A DNA stretch of 64,000 bases from Symbiodinium natans (Eukaryota; Sar; Dinophyceae; Suessiales; Symbiodiniaceae). Within the stretch, counting starts at the first letter, position 1; each line of letters opens with the position of its first letter. A program made the translations under genes and the position numbers. Of the stretch, positions 1 through 9,779 are shown in pieces. The notes under the pieces are model-generated. The model saw nothing but the letters and a program-made list of their open reading frames with translations, searched no databases and was not told the DNA's origin. The stretch spans positions 1 through 64,000 of the forward strand of contig CAJNDS010002270.1 of NCBI GenBank assembly GCA_905221605.1, written 5' to 3'.

Positions 1-172
1 ACCCTAAACCCTAAACCCTAAACCCTAAACCCTACACCTAAACCCTAAACCCTAAACCCTAAACCCTAAACCCTAAACCCTAAACCCTAAACCCTAAACC
101 CTAAACCCTAAACCCTAAACCCTAAACCCTAAACCCTAAACCCTAAACCCTAAACCCTAAACCCTAAACCCT
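1..172. repeat. Terminal telomere array (CCCTAAA)n
   Basis: About 24 head-to-tail CCCTAAA units start at base 1, with one variant unit near position 32. The C-rich strand reads 5' to 3' from the window start, which is the orientation expected at the left end of a chromosome. The array stops at about 172 and is followed by non-repeat sequence. Confidence 0.93.
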
Positions 173-2300
173 GACCTGTTCCTGCATTGGCCCTCACTCC
201 AGAGCCTGACCCCTCAAACCCAAGGCCGCAAATCTAAACCTGAGCCTAAACCCTAAACCCTAAACCCTAAACCCTAAACCCTAAACCCTAAACCCTAGGC
301 CCTCTCTCACCCGAAACCCCTTATCCCCGCTTTGTTTTTCGCATCCTAAACCCTGTATACTCTAAACGCTAAACACCCCCAGATTGTGGTTTGGAGAAGT
401 CTTCCTATGATTTCAGGGTTACGCAGCTCGGCCGCGGGTTTCTAGATCCACTCCCTGTACTAGGGTTTAGGGTTAAGGCATAGTGTTTAGGGCGTATGGT
501 TTAGGGCTTACAGGGTTTAGAAGGTTTAGGGTTTCCCTACAAGCCTCATTTCCAACTCCCGCTTCGCCTTTCATGAAGCAAGCTCATGATCATGTTTTTG
601 TCTCCCCTGCCCAAAAACTGTCATGTTTTTGTTTTTTTCGCTTCCGCGGGTTAGCGAAGTTTTGGGCTTCGGGTACACCGAACCCCAAACCCTAAATTTG
701 TAGGTAGCTCATCCAACCCCTCGCCCCCACCTTCCTCCCTCCCTCCCTCCCCTGCAAATGGCCCAAATGAGGCATCATATTGCTTAGTCTTGTTTGCGGT
801 GGGGGGTGGTCAGGGTACATGGGGCACAAACTACTCCAATTTTCAAGTTCCCCTAAACCCTACACCCGCAACCCTGAACCCTTTTGGCGTCTTTGTTCGG
901 GACCCCTTACATCGTGTGCCATCTCCCAAGTCCGAATAAACACCTTCCCAAAGCCAAGCCACCCCTCCGCCGCCAAAAAACCTTAACTCTAGACCCTATA
1001 AACCCTAAACCCTATAAACCCTAGACCCCGAAAACCTAAACCCCCAAGCTGCTTCTGCGAGATGCAAGCAGCGCTCGCAGCGCAGCCGTCGGCGTTCGCA
1101 GCGCAAGGAGCCGCAGCCCCTGGCGCCGTCCTCGCCGCTGGCCTCACTGTCATATAGGTCTAGGGTTTAGGGTTTAGGTCTAGGGATGAAGGCTTATATC
1201 CGTGGGTCGCCATAAACTGGAGGTGAGGGTTGCTTGGGGTTCGGGGCTCATGGGGAACCCAAACCCAAAACCCACCAGGAACCGCAGCAAGTGTGGGAGG
1301 GGAGGGGAGGTGCTGAGATGCTGTTGGGGTTTAGGGTTTATAGGGTTCAGGACATTTTGGGGCGCTGGCCCTGAGGCACCCCCTGGCCCGCCGCCGCCTC
1401 CGCCGCCACCGCCGCCGGGTGAAGGCCAGCAAGTCAGTCCACGCTTGCTTAGGGTTTAGGGTTTAGGGTTTAGGGTTTAGGGTTTAGGGTTTAGGGTTTA
1501 GGGTTAGGGTTTAGGGTTTAAGGGTAAGGAGTGAACCCAAAAATGACAACCTAAACCTTCGATTCGGGGTCAGGATGTTGAGAGCTCAGGGATCAAGCAC
1601 TGCATGGGTTTTTGGTTGTTTTAGGCGCGCATGGGCTTTTGGTTGTAAGGTTTGGGCTTGTGGCTCCCAGTGCAGCTTCCGCTTTGGGAACCCTGGGGCA
1701 GACGAAGGGCTGAGGGTTTAGAGGGCCGAGCGCTTAGGTGCGTAGAATCCCCCTCAGTACTTGGAAGACCAAAACCTGTGATTACCAGTATCAACTTGGG
1801 TTCGAGGCTTTGGAGTGTAGGGTCTGAAGGGTCTGGGGTTGGAGGGTGGCTGTTGGGCTCTTTCAGGCTTGGATTCGGAAGGCCTGTACCCTAAACCCTG
1901 AGACCTAAACCCCAAACACTAGATAGGCTAAACCCTAAACCCTAAACCCTAAACCCTAAACCCTAAACCCTAAACCCTAAACCCTAAACCCTAAACCCTA
2001 AACCCTAAACCCTAAACCCTAAACCCTAAACCCTAAACCCTAAACCTAAACCCCTTACATACCTTGCCTGGGGTTCGAGGAGGTCTGGGATCGCAAGGAG
2101 CATACCCGATGCGTGAAAATGTTGCGGCCGAGTGTCCAGGTTCCAACGGCCTTCAGGTCATCAACATGAGGGCATGGTTTAGGGTTAGGGTTTAGGGTGT
2201 AGGGTGCAGGGTGTAGGGGTTAGGAGGGTGTAGGGCGTTTAGGTTGCAGGGGTTTGGGGGCATAGGTGTATAGGAGTTAAAGTATAGGTTGGGCAGGGTG
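173..2300. other. Subtelomeric spacer with short telomeric tracts
   Basis: Telomeric tracts occur at 243-297 (CCCTAAA), 1449-1530 (TTTAGGG) and 1928-2054 (CCCTAAA, about 17 units), with degenerate units between them. A GC-rich stretch at 1055-1158 has an open frame (start near 1061) rich in Ala, but its low complexity makes coding doubtful. A proline-codon run sits at 1387-1418. I see no convincing gene before 2344. Confidence 0.6.
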
Positions 2301-2343
2301 TGTCTGCTACCCAGGCCAAAGAGTGCCGTGGTGTTGAGGAGCC

Positions 2344-3975
2344 ATGGCGCCACAACCCTCCTTCGAGCTCGCGGCAAGGCTCAAAGCCTCTCAGCAGATT
2401 CTTGCGAAAGAGCTGTGGGTCAATTCCTGGATGGTGTGGTGCTGGCTTCTCGGACATGCCGCAACGTGGATCTGCGTGGGCTTTGGCATGTACATCATGC
2501 CTGACGGCGTGGTGAATTTCTTTCCAGGCCATCTCCGACATGTTGAGCACCTTCATGCTGGAGCCACCAAAGGTGTTAGCATTTTTCAATGCACCACGGC
2601 GTTTGTTTGTGACTTCCCAGATCGCCCAATCTTCCCAAACATTTCAAAGCCGCAAGGATTCTACGCGGTCATCGTTGTCTTCATCTCCTTCGTGGCCTTT
2701 TGCAGATCGCGTGCTGGTGGAGTGGATGGTGCCTGGTTCCTCGGAAACACTAAGCGTCTATAAGCCTTATTCAACACCCTGAACCCTAACTTCACTACTG
2801 GCTGGTATAGACCTATGAACCCCCAAAACCAAAACCTTATTTCACAGGCACTGCGACTCCACCCTGAATCCCCCAAGATCAGGCCAGCGCCGCTGTACGT
2901 GATTTTCCCGCAGAACTACTCGGCCTTCGGGCTAGCCAAGGGGCAGCGGCCCGCCAGGGTGTTCATGGTCATCTTGGCTTTGCTGGGTTTGCCTGGTGTT
3001 GGCATGATCTTTCAGGCTTTCATCATCACTGATCCTAGCTTCGTCGGTTGGACTGCGGAAGGAGCTTTATTTTTTAGGATCGGAATGTGGGGAGCAGCTC
3101 TCTTCAGTTGTGGATGGTACATGTTGTCTGGATGCTTCTTTTGCGCACCTCGGTTTTCCGGAGCTGCCTTGGCAGACCGTTCGTTGCAGGAGCGCATTGC
3201 CAGCAAGTCTGAAATTCTGTCTGGGAAGATGGCGTCCAAGCAAGAAAAACCGAATTGGATGGAGTACGGAATGCTGCATTTGGAGATGCTCTTGTTTGCA
3301 GCAGACTTCGTCTCAGATGGCCTCGCCGGCTGGCAGTTCCTGCAGGGGGAAATGTATGTACTGTTCGCATTGCAACTGGGCATCGTGCTGGTGTCCCTTT
3401 GGGCCGAAACGCGACAGATGAGAAGGCATGGAAATCTTATGACATGGTGCCGTGCCTTCACAGAGTCCAGCCGCTATGGATGGCCGACCGACGAATTTCT
3501 TGCCATCATGCTGATGGAGAAGTCAGTCGAGGCTCCACTAACCTTCCTCCTACAAGGGTACGCTGTGTGGGCGGTCAGCTTACAGGCTATGGCGACGGAG
3601 GGACGGTCTGTAGCATTCTTTCATGGAAAGCTGGCGCTGGCCGCTTTCGGCGTGGCAAAAGGCGCTTACGTGCTGATTCACTTGGACCTTGCTCGACACC
3701 TCCACGCAGTCCAGGAGGATGCAGCAGCGATCCTCGGGGCTGCAGCACCAACAGCGCCCAGTAACCTTGTCTCCCCACCCGCCGTGGAGCTGCCGCCGGC
3801 CATGGCCGACGCGCAGCCCGCGGCTCCCCAGTCCGGTGCCCAGGATGCTGGAGCTTTCCCACCAGGCTTGAGCCCTCCACCTCCCAGAGCTTCCATGCCT
3901 CCGCTACCTCCGCTGCCCGGGCTTGAAGGGGTTATTCAAGTCGGGAAGCCGCGGGGCTTCGTCGACAGGGAGTAG
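2344..3975 (+). CDS. Multi-pass membrane protein, function unknown (two exons)
   Basis: Exon 1 starts at an ATG in good Kozak context (GAGCCATGG) at 2344 and stays open to 2760. Exon 2 begins after the acceptor TTATTTCACAG at 2848 and ends at the TAG at 3973-3975. A phase-0 donor could be the GT at 2722, which gives about 500 residues. Hydrophobic segments include WVNSWMVWCWLLGHAATWIC, FYAVIVVFISFVAF, VFMVILALLGLPGVGMIF, MYVLFALQLGIVLVSLW and LTFLLQGYAVWAVSLQAMA, about eight membrane spans in all. The last 80 residues are a Pro/Ala-rich, probably cytosolic tail. I do not recognise the family. It is the longest uninterrupted coding stretch here, lies about 2 kb from the telomere, and its one intron is short with little telomeric repeat. 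The exact donor and whether 2344 is the true start are inferred. Confidence 0.75.
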
Positions 3976-4930
3976 TCGGGAGTCACACGTCCAAAGCTCC
4001 AATTCAACCTTGTGCTTTAAGGATGGTTTCTCGCGATCTGTGCAGCTTCCCTTCACAGCATTGTGTAGCTCGCTTTTCCGCCGTCTTGTTGAAGACAAGG
4101 CGACTGCAGGGCTGCTAGGACAAGGTTTTTGAAGAATCACAATGAAGAGCAAGGATTCGTTGTTCCGGACGCTCCTGCATTTGTGCAGTGTGAGTCGCCA
4201 AAAGCGGGGTGCCTGCGCACGGCTCAGGGGAAGATTGCGTGCAGCGCAGTTCTTATCATTTCTCATCTTTGTGGTACTTTACTGTAACTTTAGATCCTTA
4301 GCCTTTTTGGGTTTGTTGGGTTTCTTAATACGGCAGCTAGAATTTAAATTTTTAGCTACCCTTCTGAGTGTAGCCAAGTCGTCTAGGAGCTGCGGGAAGA
4401 GAGAGCAGCCATACCGGTAGATTAGGCCGATCCCAGCCCAAGCTCACAACTGTCAAGCCGCCCGGGCAAAGTCCTAAGCCAAGATTTGAGGTTGGGGTTC
4501 AAGGCTTTAGTCTTAACCTGGGTAGGCTCTTGGAACATTTCATATCTTCCCTTATGGGGTAGAGGAGGATCATATTCAGGGACATGTTTCAGAGGGTGTT
4601 TAGGGCCATCCTAGTACTCGAATGTCTTCAAGAATGTGATAGTTACAGTTGTTTCCACTTGTAAGAGACCATGTCCGAAATCCGCTAAGGCACAGGGTTT
4701 TGGGCTTAACCTCCAAGGTTTGTTTGTCTTCGCAGCTTTATGGCTTAGGGTTGTCGGGTTTGGGGCTGGGTCTTTTCTGTTGTTTTAAACTACAGAGGTT
4801 TACAGTTTCGGGTTTATGGGGGGCTTAGGATTTAGGGTTCGGGTTTATTGCCTAAGTTTTGGGTGTTCGGCGTTTGGGTCGGGGGTTTAGGGTGTTGGGT
4901 TTGGGGTGCGGTGTTTGGGGCCTGAAGGGT
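3976..4930. other. Spacer with one family-C repeat
   Basis: This is the 3' flank of the membrane-protein gene. It holds a family-C repeat at 4262-4379 and weak TTTAGGG-like degenerate sequence from about 4680. No exon is supported; the open frame at 4142-4420 lies largely across the repeat. Confidence 0.5.
4262..4379. repeat. Family C dispersed repeat, copy 1
   Basis: This stretch matches 16235-16351 closely over about 115 bases. Both copies contain CTTTGTGGTACTTTACTGTA near the start and CCTTCTGAGTGTAGCCAAG at the end. Inverted ends are not clear, so the class is unknown. Both copies end in AAG. Confidence 0.7.
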
Positions 4931-4933
4931 ACA

Positions 4934-5027
4934 ATGCTCCAATTTCTTGTTGTTGTAGCTGTTCTGTTGGGTGATGCTGGGCGCAGTGCTCAAAGTGTAG
5001 CGTTTGAGGTTTACTTAGCGGATCAGG
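4934..5027 (+). CDS. Exon candidate with signal-peptide-like start
   Basis: The ATG at 4934 opens a frame with a hydrophobic start (MLQFLVVVAVLLGDAGRSAQ) that could be a signal peptide or membrane anchor. The frame runs into a family-L element whose ends (GACTTGGCAAGT at 5028 and GCCTCCAAGTAGGG at 5091) look like an intron. No product can be named. Confidence 0.35.
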
Positions 5028-5104
5028 GGACTTGGCAAGTGGAGCTGGTCCTGATAAGTACTTATATCCCCAATCAAGGCTACTTTAAGTGCCTCCAAGT
5101 AGGG
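5028..5104. mobile_element. Family L short element
   Basis: The core AAGTACTTATATCCCCAATC and the CCTCCAAGTA end recur at 11150-11400, 30065-30168, 34286-34391, 47078-47110 and 51286-51382. The family is loosely conserved and often duplicated in place. It may act as an intron here because it begins directly after an open frame. Confidence 0.45.
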
Positions 5105-6360
5105 TAGTTGTACGTGGGCTGATAGTTGGGGTCGCTGTAGTTCTAGCCCTGCGCCTACTCTAATGCACATACACCCCTGCTCAGAACTTCCCCAAACCTT
5201 CAAGTACGTCCCAAAACCGAGCTGGAAGTCAAATCGCATTCTTCTGCTATTGCGTCGTTCTGTCATCCAGCAGGTTTGCCGAATCCCGTGGATGACTTCC
5301 TGAAAGGTGCAACTGCTGATCGCTTCACGGTCGTGGGTTTGAGAGTTTAGGGCCTTTGGAGACCGCATGAACCCCAATTCAGGATCATATGCCCTGCACT
5401 ACTATAGTCCTAATCCCCTATAATTATGGTCCATAGACCATAAACCCTTTCATAGGGTTCATTTGTCCCCAAGGATTTCGGGCTAAGTGCAATGCCTTGG
5501 TGATCATGGCCACAAGCCCCACTTCTTAGTCCCTTAGGCTTTAATGGTTGAGGGTTGAGGGTTGGCCGACATGTTGTTTCGGGGCTCTATTACAGTTTAT
5601 TCCTCGCATGTTTTGGTACCAAAAGTACTGCCCCGAACCTCCGTGTTTGACTCGCGACCTCAACCCTGCAGCTTACGGGGCTTACGGGGTGCGGGGCAGG
5701 GATGCAGTGTTTTAGGGGATTTCTGCGCTTGATGGCTTGATGGATTGGCGTTTAGGGAAACCCTAAACCCTAAACCCTAAACCCTAAACCCGTTTGGGGT
5801 TTATAAGGTTTGGGGGGGGGAGGGCAGACGCCTGAAGTTATAGGGTCTCGGGGCTTTACACATAGTAATTAGTGCTGCTTACTAGCAAAGGGACTTGGGG
5901 GGACCCACGTATACCCCAAGAGCCCAATACCCCTTAACTAGGAACATCAAACTATATAGGGATCCTGAGTATGATTTAAGGTATAGTACTTAATCAAGGG
6001 TTATCGGGCTCTTTGGGTATAGTAATGAGGTACATGGACCCTGAAGGTATGTCCCAAGCCGTCCATGAACTAGGCAGGTTCAGGGGTTTAGGGTTTAAGG
6101 ACATTGGAACATCTGAGGAAACCCTAAACCCTAAACCCTAAACCCTAAACCCTAAACCCTAAACCCTAAACCCTAGGGGGGGGGGGGGGGGCATGCAGTC
6201 AAGCACTACAATAAGGGTGCCTCTGGCGTAAGAATGGTTCTGGGGACCCACTCCTGCTCCAGTTACCGAGAAGTAGTACCCTGTGGGTTCGGTTTCCTTT
6301 CAAAAGCCCATTGAGCAGAAGAGGCGCCCTTTGTGTTTTTCTGGGTTTCCTAGCTGTCCC
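5105..6360. other. Spacer with telomeric tracts, family-H element and G-run
   Basis: It holds short CCCTAAA tracts at 5758-5791 and 6119-6175, a family-H element at 5914-6020, and a run of about 15 G at 6177-6191. No convincing exon was seen. Confidence 0.5.
5914..6020. mobile_element. Family H terminal-inverted-repeat element
   Basis: The left end CCAAGAGCCCAATACCCCTT is mirrored at the right by ATCGGGCTCTTTGGG. Related copies lie at 15692-15807, 27135-27386, 30351-30412 (right half replaced by a CCCTAAA tract) and 34780-34900. It is about 105 bases with no coding capacity, so it is MITE-like. Confidence 0.65.
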
Positions 6361-6379
6361 AAGCCCGGGTTTAGGGTGT

Positions 6380-6622
6380 TTAGGTTTGAGGGTTTAGGGT
6401 TAGGGGTTTAGGGTCGGGGTTTAGGGTTTAGGGTTTGAGGGTTTAGGTTTGAGGGTTTAGGGTTAGGGGTTTAGGGTCGGGGTTTAGGGTTTAGGGTTTG
6501 AGGGTTTAGGTTTGAGGGTTTAGGGTTAGGGGTTTAGGGTCGGGGTTTAGGGTTTAGGGTTTGAGGGTTTAGGTTTGAGGGTTTAGGGTTAGGGGTTTAG
6601 GGTCGGGGTTTAGGGTTTAGGG
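6380..6622. repeat. 63-base tandem repeat built of telomere-like units
   Basis: The marker GGGTCGG recurs at 6411, 6474, 6537 and 6600, an exact 63-base period. Each unit equals nine 7-base blocks and mixes TTTAGGG with TTTGAGGG, TTAGGGG and TCGGGG variants. About four copies are present, a higher-order repeat grown from a mutated telomeric tract. Confidence 0.88.
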
Positions 6623-6691
6623 TTTGAGGGTTTTAGGGTTTTGGGGTTTTAGGGTTTCAGGGTTTAAGGGTTTAGGGTTCAGGGCTTCGGG

Positions 6692-6800
6692 TGATTCAGG
6701 CAGCTCAGTCAAGTCGCCGGGTGCCAGTGCCGGGCCCAACCCTGTGGACGCCTATCTTCAGGGAGGTGCCACTGGAATGGCTTCAGGGATATGTGGTTTA
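6692..6800 (+). CDS. Exon candidate
   Basis: The open frame reads SSVKSPGASAGPNPVDAYLQ and continues GGATGMASGI. It is flanked on both sides by TTTAGGG-like repeat. The composition is protein-like but there is no known domain. Confidence 0.3.
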
Positions 6801-7204
6801 GGATTCAGGGCCGGGCTTAGGAATATGTAGTTTGCGTTTGAGGTGGGTTTGTCCCGTGTCTTCGCATTTGGTTCGAGTGGTTTGCAGGCTGCGCTGGCCT
6901 GGGCTGTAGTACAGCGAGGGCCAGGCTTACTACACTAGCTGAACTTCTAGCCGAAGGTATTGGCGTTAGTCGCAAGAGCAGCAGGAGGTGTCGCAAGCAG
7001 CAGCCGGAGTAGTAGTCGTCGTCATCATTTTCATGTCATTTTGGAAGCTACTTGGGATTGGGGGTTTGGGGCGTAGGGTCTCGGGCGAGCTTGGCTTGGG
7101 TAGGAATAGTCGTTGTAGTGATGGCAGGCGCGGTAGCACTAGCACTCCCCATTACAGTCAGCGCACGCAATGCACTTTAAACTTTTCTACAACCTTAAAC
7201 CCTA

Positions 7205-7302
7205 GAGCCTAAACCCTAAACCCTAAACCCTAAACCCTGAACCCTAAACCCTAAACCCTAAACCCTAAACCCTAAACCCTAAACTAAACCCTAAACCCTA
7301 AA
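7205..7302. repeat. Interstitial CCCTAAA tract
   Basis: About 14 units with minor variants. It ends directly before an ATG-containing exon candidate at 7307. Confidence 0.85.
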
Positions 7303-7306
7303 TGGC

Positions 7307-7420
7307 ATGCCGTCGGGCCGCGTGGTATTGCCTCATCAGTTGCAGCAGAACGTGTACCTCGGGCATTGCAGAGACTCCTCCGACTTGGGCAACACGAAGG
7401 ATGTGTTAAAGATGCCCTGA
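7307..7420 (+). CDS. Small exon or 37-residue ORF
   Basis: ATG at 7307 opens a frame that ends at TGA 7418-7420 and includes QQNVYLGHCRDSSDLGNTKD. Telomeric tracts lie on both sides. It could be a terminal exon or could continue through a donor. The family is unknown. Confidence 0.35.
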   Translation: MPSGRVVLPHQLQQNVYLGHCRDSSDLGNTKDVLKMP

Positions 7421-7529
7421 GCCCTGAACCCTAAACCCTAAACCCTAAACTTAGGCCCTAAACCCTAAACCCTAAACCCTAAAGCCGATCTTCTATAAAC
7501 CCCGGCCCCAATTCCCACTTGGCTTGCAG

Positions 7530-7588
7530 GCACGACAACGCCGCTGGAGAATCCCTTTGCCGGGGGCCTTGCTGTCGAGAGAAGCCAT
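7530..7588 (+). CDS. Exon candidate
   Basis: The acceptor GGCTTGCAG precedes a frame reading GTTTPLENPFAGGLAVERSH. It ends at CAT|GTTTAGGG, where the telomere unit itself would supply the donor GT. It probably belongs with the exon candidate at 7791. Confidence 0.4.
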
Positions 7589-7790
7589 GTTTAGGGTCTG
7601 GTCTGCGGCGTCTGGTGCACTACGGGGCTTGCAATGTGGGCACCCCCAAGTATACCCGTAAACCCAAAACCCGAAAACCCCCCTAAACCCGAAGCCCCGA
7701 AACCCCTAGGACTCTTAAACCCGAAACCCCAAACCCTACACCCCGAAGCCCGAAACCCGAAACCCCGAAGTTTGCAAATGTGCCTTGCAG

Positions 7791-7838
7791 GCTCCTGGAG
7801 GGCAACGTCTCGGAGGTCCACCAGGATCCGCGCCCTTG
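7791..7838 (+). CDS. Exon candidate
   Basis: The acceptor TGCCTTGCAG|G is followed by LLEGNVSEVHQDPRP. Degenerate CCCGAAA/CCCTAAA sequence precedes it and TTTAGGG sequence follows. It may share a gene with 7530-7588. Confidence 0.4.
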
Positions 7839-8047
7839 ACCGGGCTTTAGGGTGTAGGGTTTAGGGTTTAGGTTTTAGGTTTTAGGGTTTAGGGTTTAGG
7901 GTTTGCCTTCGAATCCTTAACCCCAATTCCCTGTAGAGGTCTAGGGTGTAGAGGCTTCAAGATGCAAAGTTCTGGGTTTAACAACCCTAAAACCCTAAAA
8001 CCCTAAAACCCTAAAACCCTAAAACCCTAAAACCCTAAACCCTAAAC

Positions 8048-8115
8048 CTGAGGACTCGACCACGCTTGCCACCGAAGCCACCCCAAACCCACGAGCGCCC
8101 CCTTTCCACTGCCTA
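8048..8115 (+). CDS. Exon candidate ending at a family-B element
   Basis: The frame DSTTLATEATPNPRAPPFHC stays open up to CTA|GTAGCTGAG, the left end of a family-B element. The next exonic piece would be the 17 bases at 8214-8230. The product is unknown. Confidence 0.4.
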
Positions 8116-8213
8116 GTAGCTGAGTGAGTACACGTTACACTTTTTGGGACACTCTAAACCCCTGTGGAACTGAAAGTGTACACCTTTTTGGGCTTATGAA
8201 CTCAGCAACTAAG
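8113..8213 (+). mobile_element. Family B introner-like element, copy 1
   Basis: The ends CTAGTAGCTGAGT and ACTCAGCAACTAAG form a terminal inverted repeat. Read as an intron it runs from GTAGCTGAG to CAACTAAG, so it carries its own GT and AG. Copies recur at 11024, 15079, 18909 (partial), 32509 (minus, cut), 33580 (cut) and 62010. It is about 100 bases and non-coding. Confidence 0.8.
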
Positions 8214-8230
8214 ACTCCACCCTCAGCTTG

Positions 8231-8338
8231 GCAGCCCAATGGTACCCTAGGGTCTAGGGTTTAGGGTTTGCCTTCTCGAGCGTTGCAACCCAAGAAAAAG
8301 GGTGGCCCTTATTGCGATATGATTACTGGGCTACCAAG
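8231..8338 (+). mobile_element. Family A introner-like element, copy 1
   Basis: The left end CTTGGCAGCCCAATGGTACCC and right end ACTGGGCTACCAAG are inverted repeats. Its middle is replaced by a TTTAGGG tract at about 8250-8270. The same element forms the intron after the long exon of both polycystin genes. It starts 17 bases after a family-B element. Confidence 0.8.
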
Positions 8339-8456
8339 TAAATCCTGAACTGTAGACCCTAAATCCCAAACGCTCCAAAATCCGACCACCTTCGTCTCCC
8401 CAGCCCCCAAAGACACACGGAATCTCCATGCGTCCCAGGTACCTCATGTACCTCAT

Positions 8457-8542
8457 GATTATATGCTTGGGCCACAAAGGTCCCTTTGTAGGAGGTACTT
8501 TAACGCCCAAGTATTCCCTACCTAAGTTCATGGACCCTTAAG
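8457..8542 (-). mobile_element. Family N element
   Basis: The left part GCTTGGGCCACAAAGGTCCC and the right end CATGGACCCTTAAGG resemble the element at 42774-42961, where a CCCTAAA tract splits the middle. It has no coding capacity. Confidence 0.45.
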
Positions 8543-8559
8543 GCCCTAGGAACAATTAA

Positions 8560-8656
8560 GTTGGGATGCTCCCCCTTATACTAACAGTCCTTAGTAGGGA
8601 TTCCAATAGGGGGGGTAGTATAAGCCCTATTAAGGACGTAGGAGGAACATCCCAAG
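8560..8656. mobile_element. Family D palindromic element, copy 1
   Basis: Long inverted ends (TTGGGATGCTCCCCCTTATA at left, GAGGAACATCCCAAG at right) make it nearly a hairpin of about 97 bases. It ends in CCCAAG directly before the Gly/Cys-repeat coding stretch, so it could be an intron. Confidence 0.75.
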
Positions 8657-9070
8657 CCAGAAGTATAGACTCCCAGCTTCACATTCCCAACGTTCAGAAG
8701 CCAACAGACTTGGTCGCAGGAGCCTTTGGCCAGGGCATGGGAACTGGCTCCGGGGGATTAACCCTGGGCCCGGTGGGCGGAAATTTTGGGGGCGGCTGCG
8801 GAAGCTTCGGCTGCGCGGGTGGACTGGGAGGCTGCGGAGGCTGCGGTTCTGGTGGCTGCGGAGGCTGCGGTTCTGGTGGCTGCGGAGGCTGCGGTTCTGG
8901 GGGCTTCGGAAGCCTCGGCGGCTGCGGCTCCGGTTTGGGTGGGGGCTGCGAGGGCCCAGGGCCGGGTGCTGGTGTGGGTGCAGGGCCCGCTGGAGGCGCT
9001 GCGGGGGGAGAGGGAGGGTGTCAAGGGTTACTGGTTTGGGGATCGGCATTCAGAAGTGAGGAACATGGAG
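8657..9070 (+). CDS. Gly/Cys-rich repeat protein exon
   Basis: The frame is open from the family-D element to a stop at 9130-9132. It begins SIDSQLHIPNVQKPTDLVAG and then carries three copies of an 8-residue unit, GGCGGCGS, encoded by a 24-base tandem repeat at about 8828-8900, with further Gly-rich sequence to about 9010. The likely role is structural or secreted but is not identifiable. The 3' boundary is uncertain, and purine-rich sequence after 9060 may be intron. Low-complexity GGC repeats can stay open by chance, which limits confidence. Confidence 0.45.
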
Positions 9071-9263
9071 AGAGAGAGAGAGCGAGTTTGAGGATGAAGT
9101 TTACCAGTAGAGCTAGAGGTTCAGAAGGGTAAATTTTCACAAGGGGAGGGTACTCCTAATGTACCCCCAAAATTCGACAATCCTTCTTAGAGAAACCTTC
9201 CGATATGAAACCCTACACCCTTTTTAGAGGATAAGAACGAGTGGTTCGTTCTAGAGCTCAGGG

Positions 9264-9422
9264 ATCACGGGCTTCCCTACTACCCCCCCTCTATACTACC
9301 CCCCCTAGGTCCCCCCCTTAAACAGCCTTAATTCGGCTTATTTGTCCCTAAGTAGCCTCTAACTCTGAGGGGGAACCTCGGGCTAGGGGGAGTATGGAGG
9401 GGGTAGTAGGGGAACCCATGAC
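9264..9422. mobile_element. Family K terminal-inverted-repeat element
   Basis: The left end TCACGGGCTTCCCTACTACC mirrors the right end GGGTAGTAGGGGAACCCATG. Copies at 26307-26482 and 38035-38220 carry telomeric tracts in the middle, while this one does not. About 158 bases, non-coding. Confidence 0.75.
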
Positions 9423-9579
9423 ATCGGATGTTGCGTCGAACATCTCCTGAGTTTGGATGGTTTGGGGCTTTTGGGTTTAGGGCTGGGGCCTATGGATTCG
9501 ATCAGCATTGAGTTGAGGCGGTACTAATGCACTTCCAAACGTTGTGACCTGCAAAGCGCGTCCATGAATTTTACATACA

Positions 9580-9614
9580 TATGTGTATATATATATATAT
9601 ATGTATATATACAT
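9580..9614. repeat. TA-rich microsatellite
   Basis: ATAT-type repeats with ATGTATATAC variants sit just left of a family-O element. Similar TA tracts lie at 23038-23090, 27270-27290, 29926-29948, 36340-36415, 40612-40640 and 63838-63902. Confidence 0.8.
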
Positions 9615-9731
9615 GTGGTCACTTCTCTCTAAATTGGGGGTCCCTTTTGGGGTTACTCGCAGTTGCTAGCATAAGGCGGCCTCATATTTAGGGTACCCAA
9701 AAAAGGGACCATAATTTTGAGAAATGACCGT
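9614..9731. mobile_element. Family O element, copy 1
   Basis: It shares the left end GGTCACTTCTCTCTAAATT, an internal block near GCATAAGGCGGCC, and the right end AAAAAGGGACCATAATTTTG with 12128-12224. The ends are imperfect inverted repeats (GTGGTCACTTCTC and GAGAAATGACC). Confidence 0.65.
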
Positions 9732-9779
9732 CTGTATACATATATATCTATAGAGTTGAGTATGTATATGTGTGTGGGC

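Noticed and set aside
4142-4420. 92-codon open frame with a hydrophobic middle
   Set aside because: Most of it lies across the family-C dispersed repeat, which also occurs in a polycystin intron at 16235. Coding is therefore unlikely.
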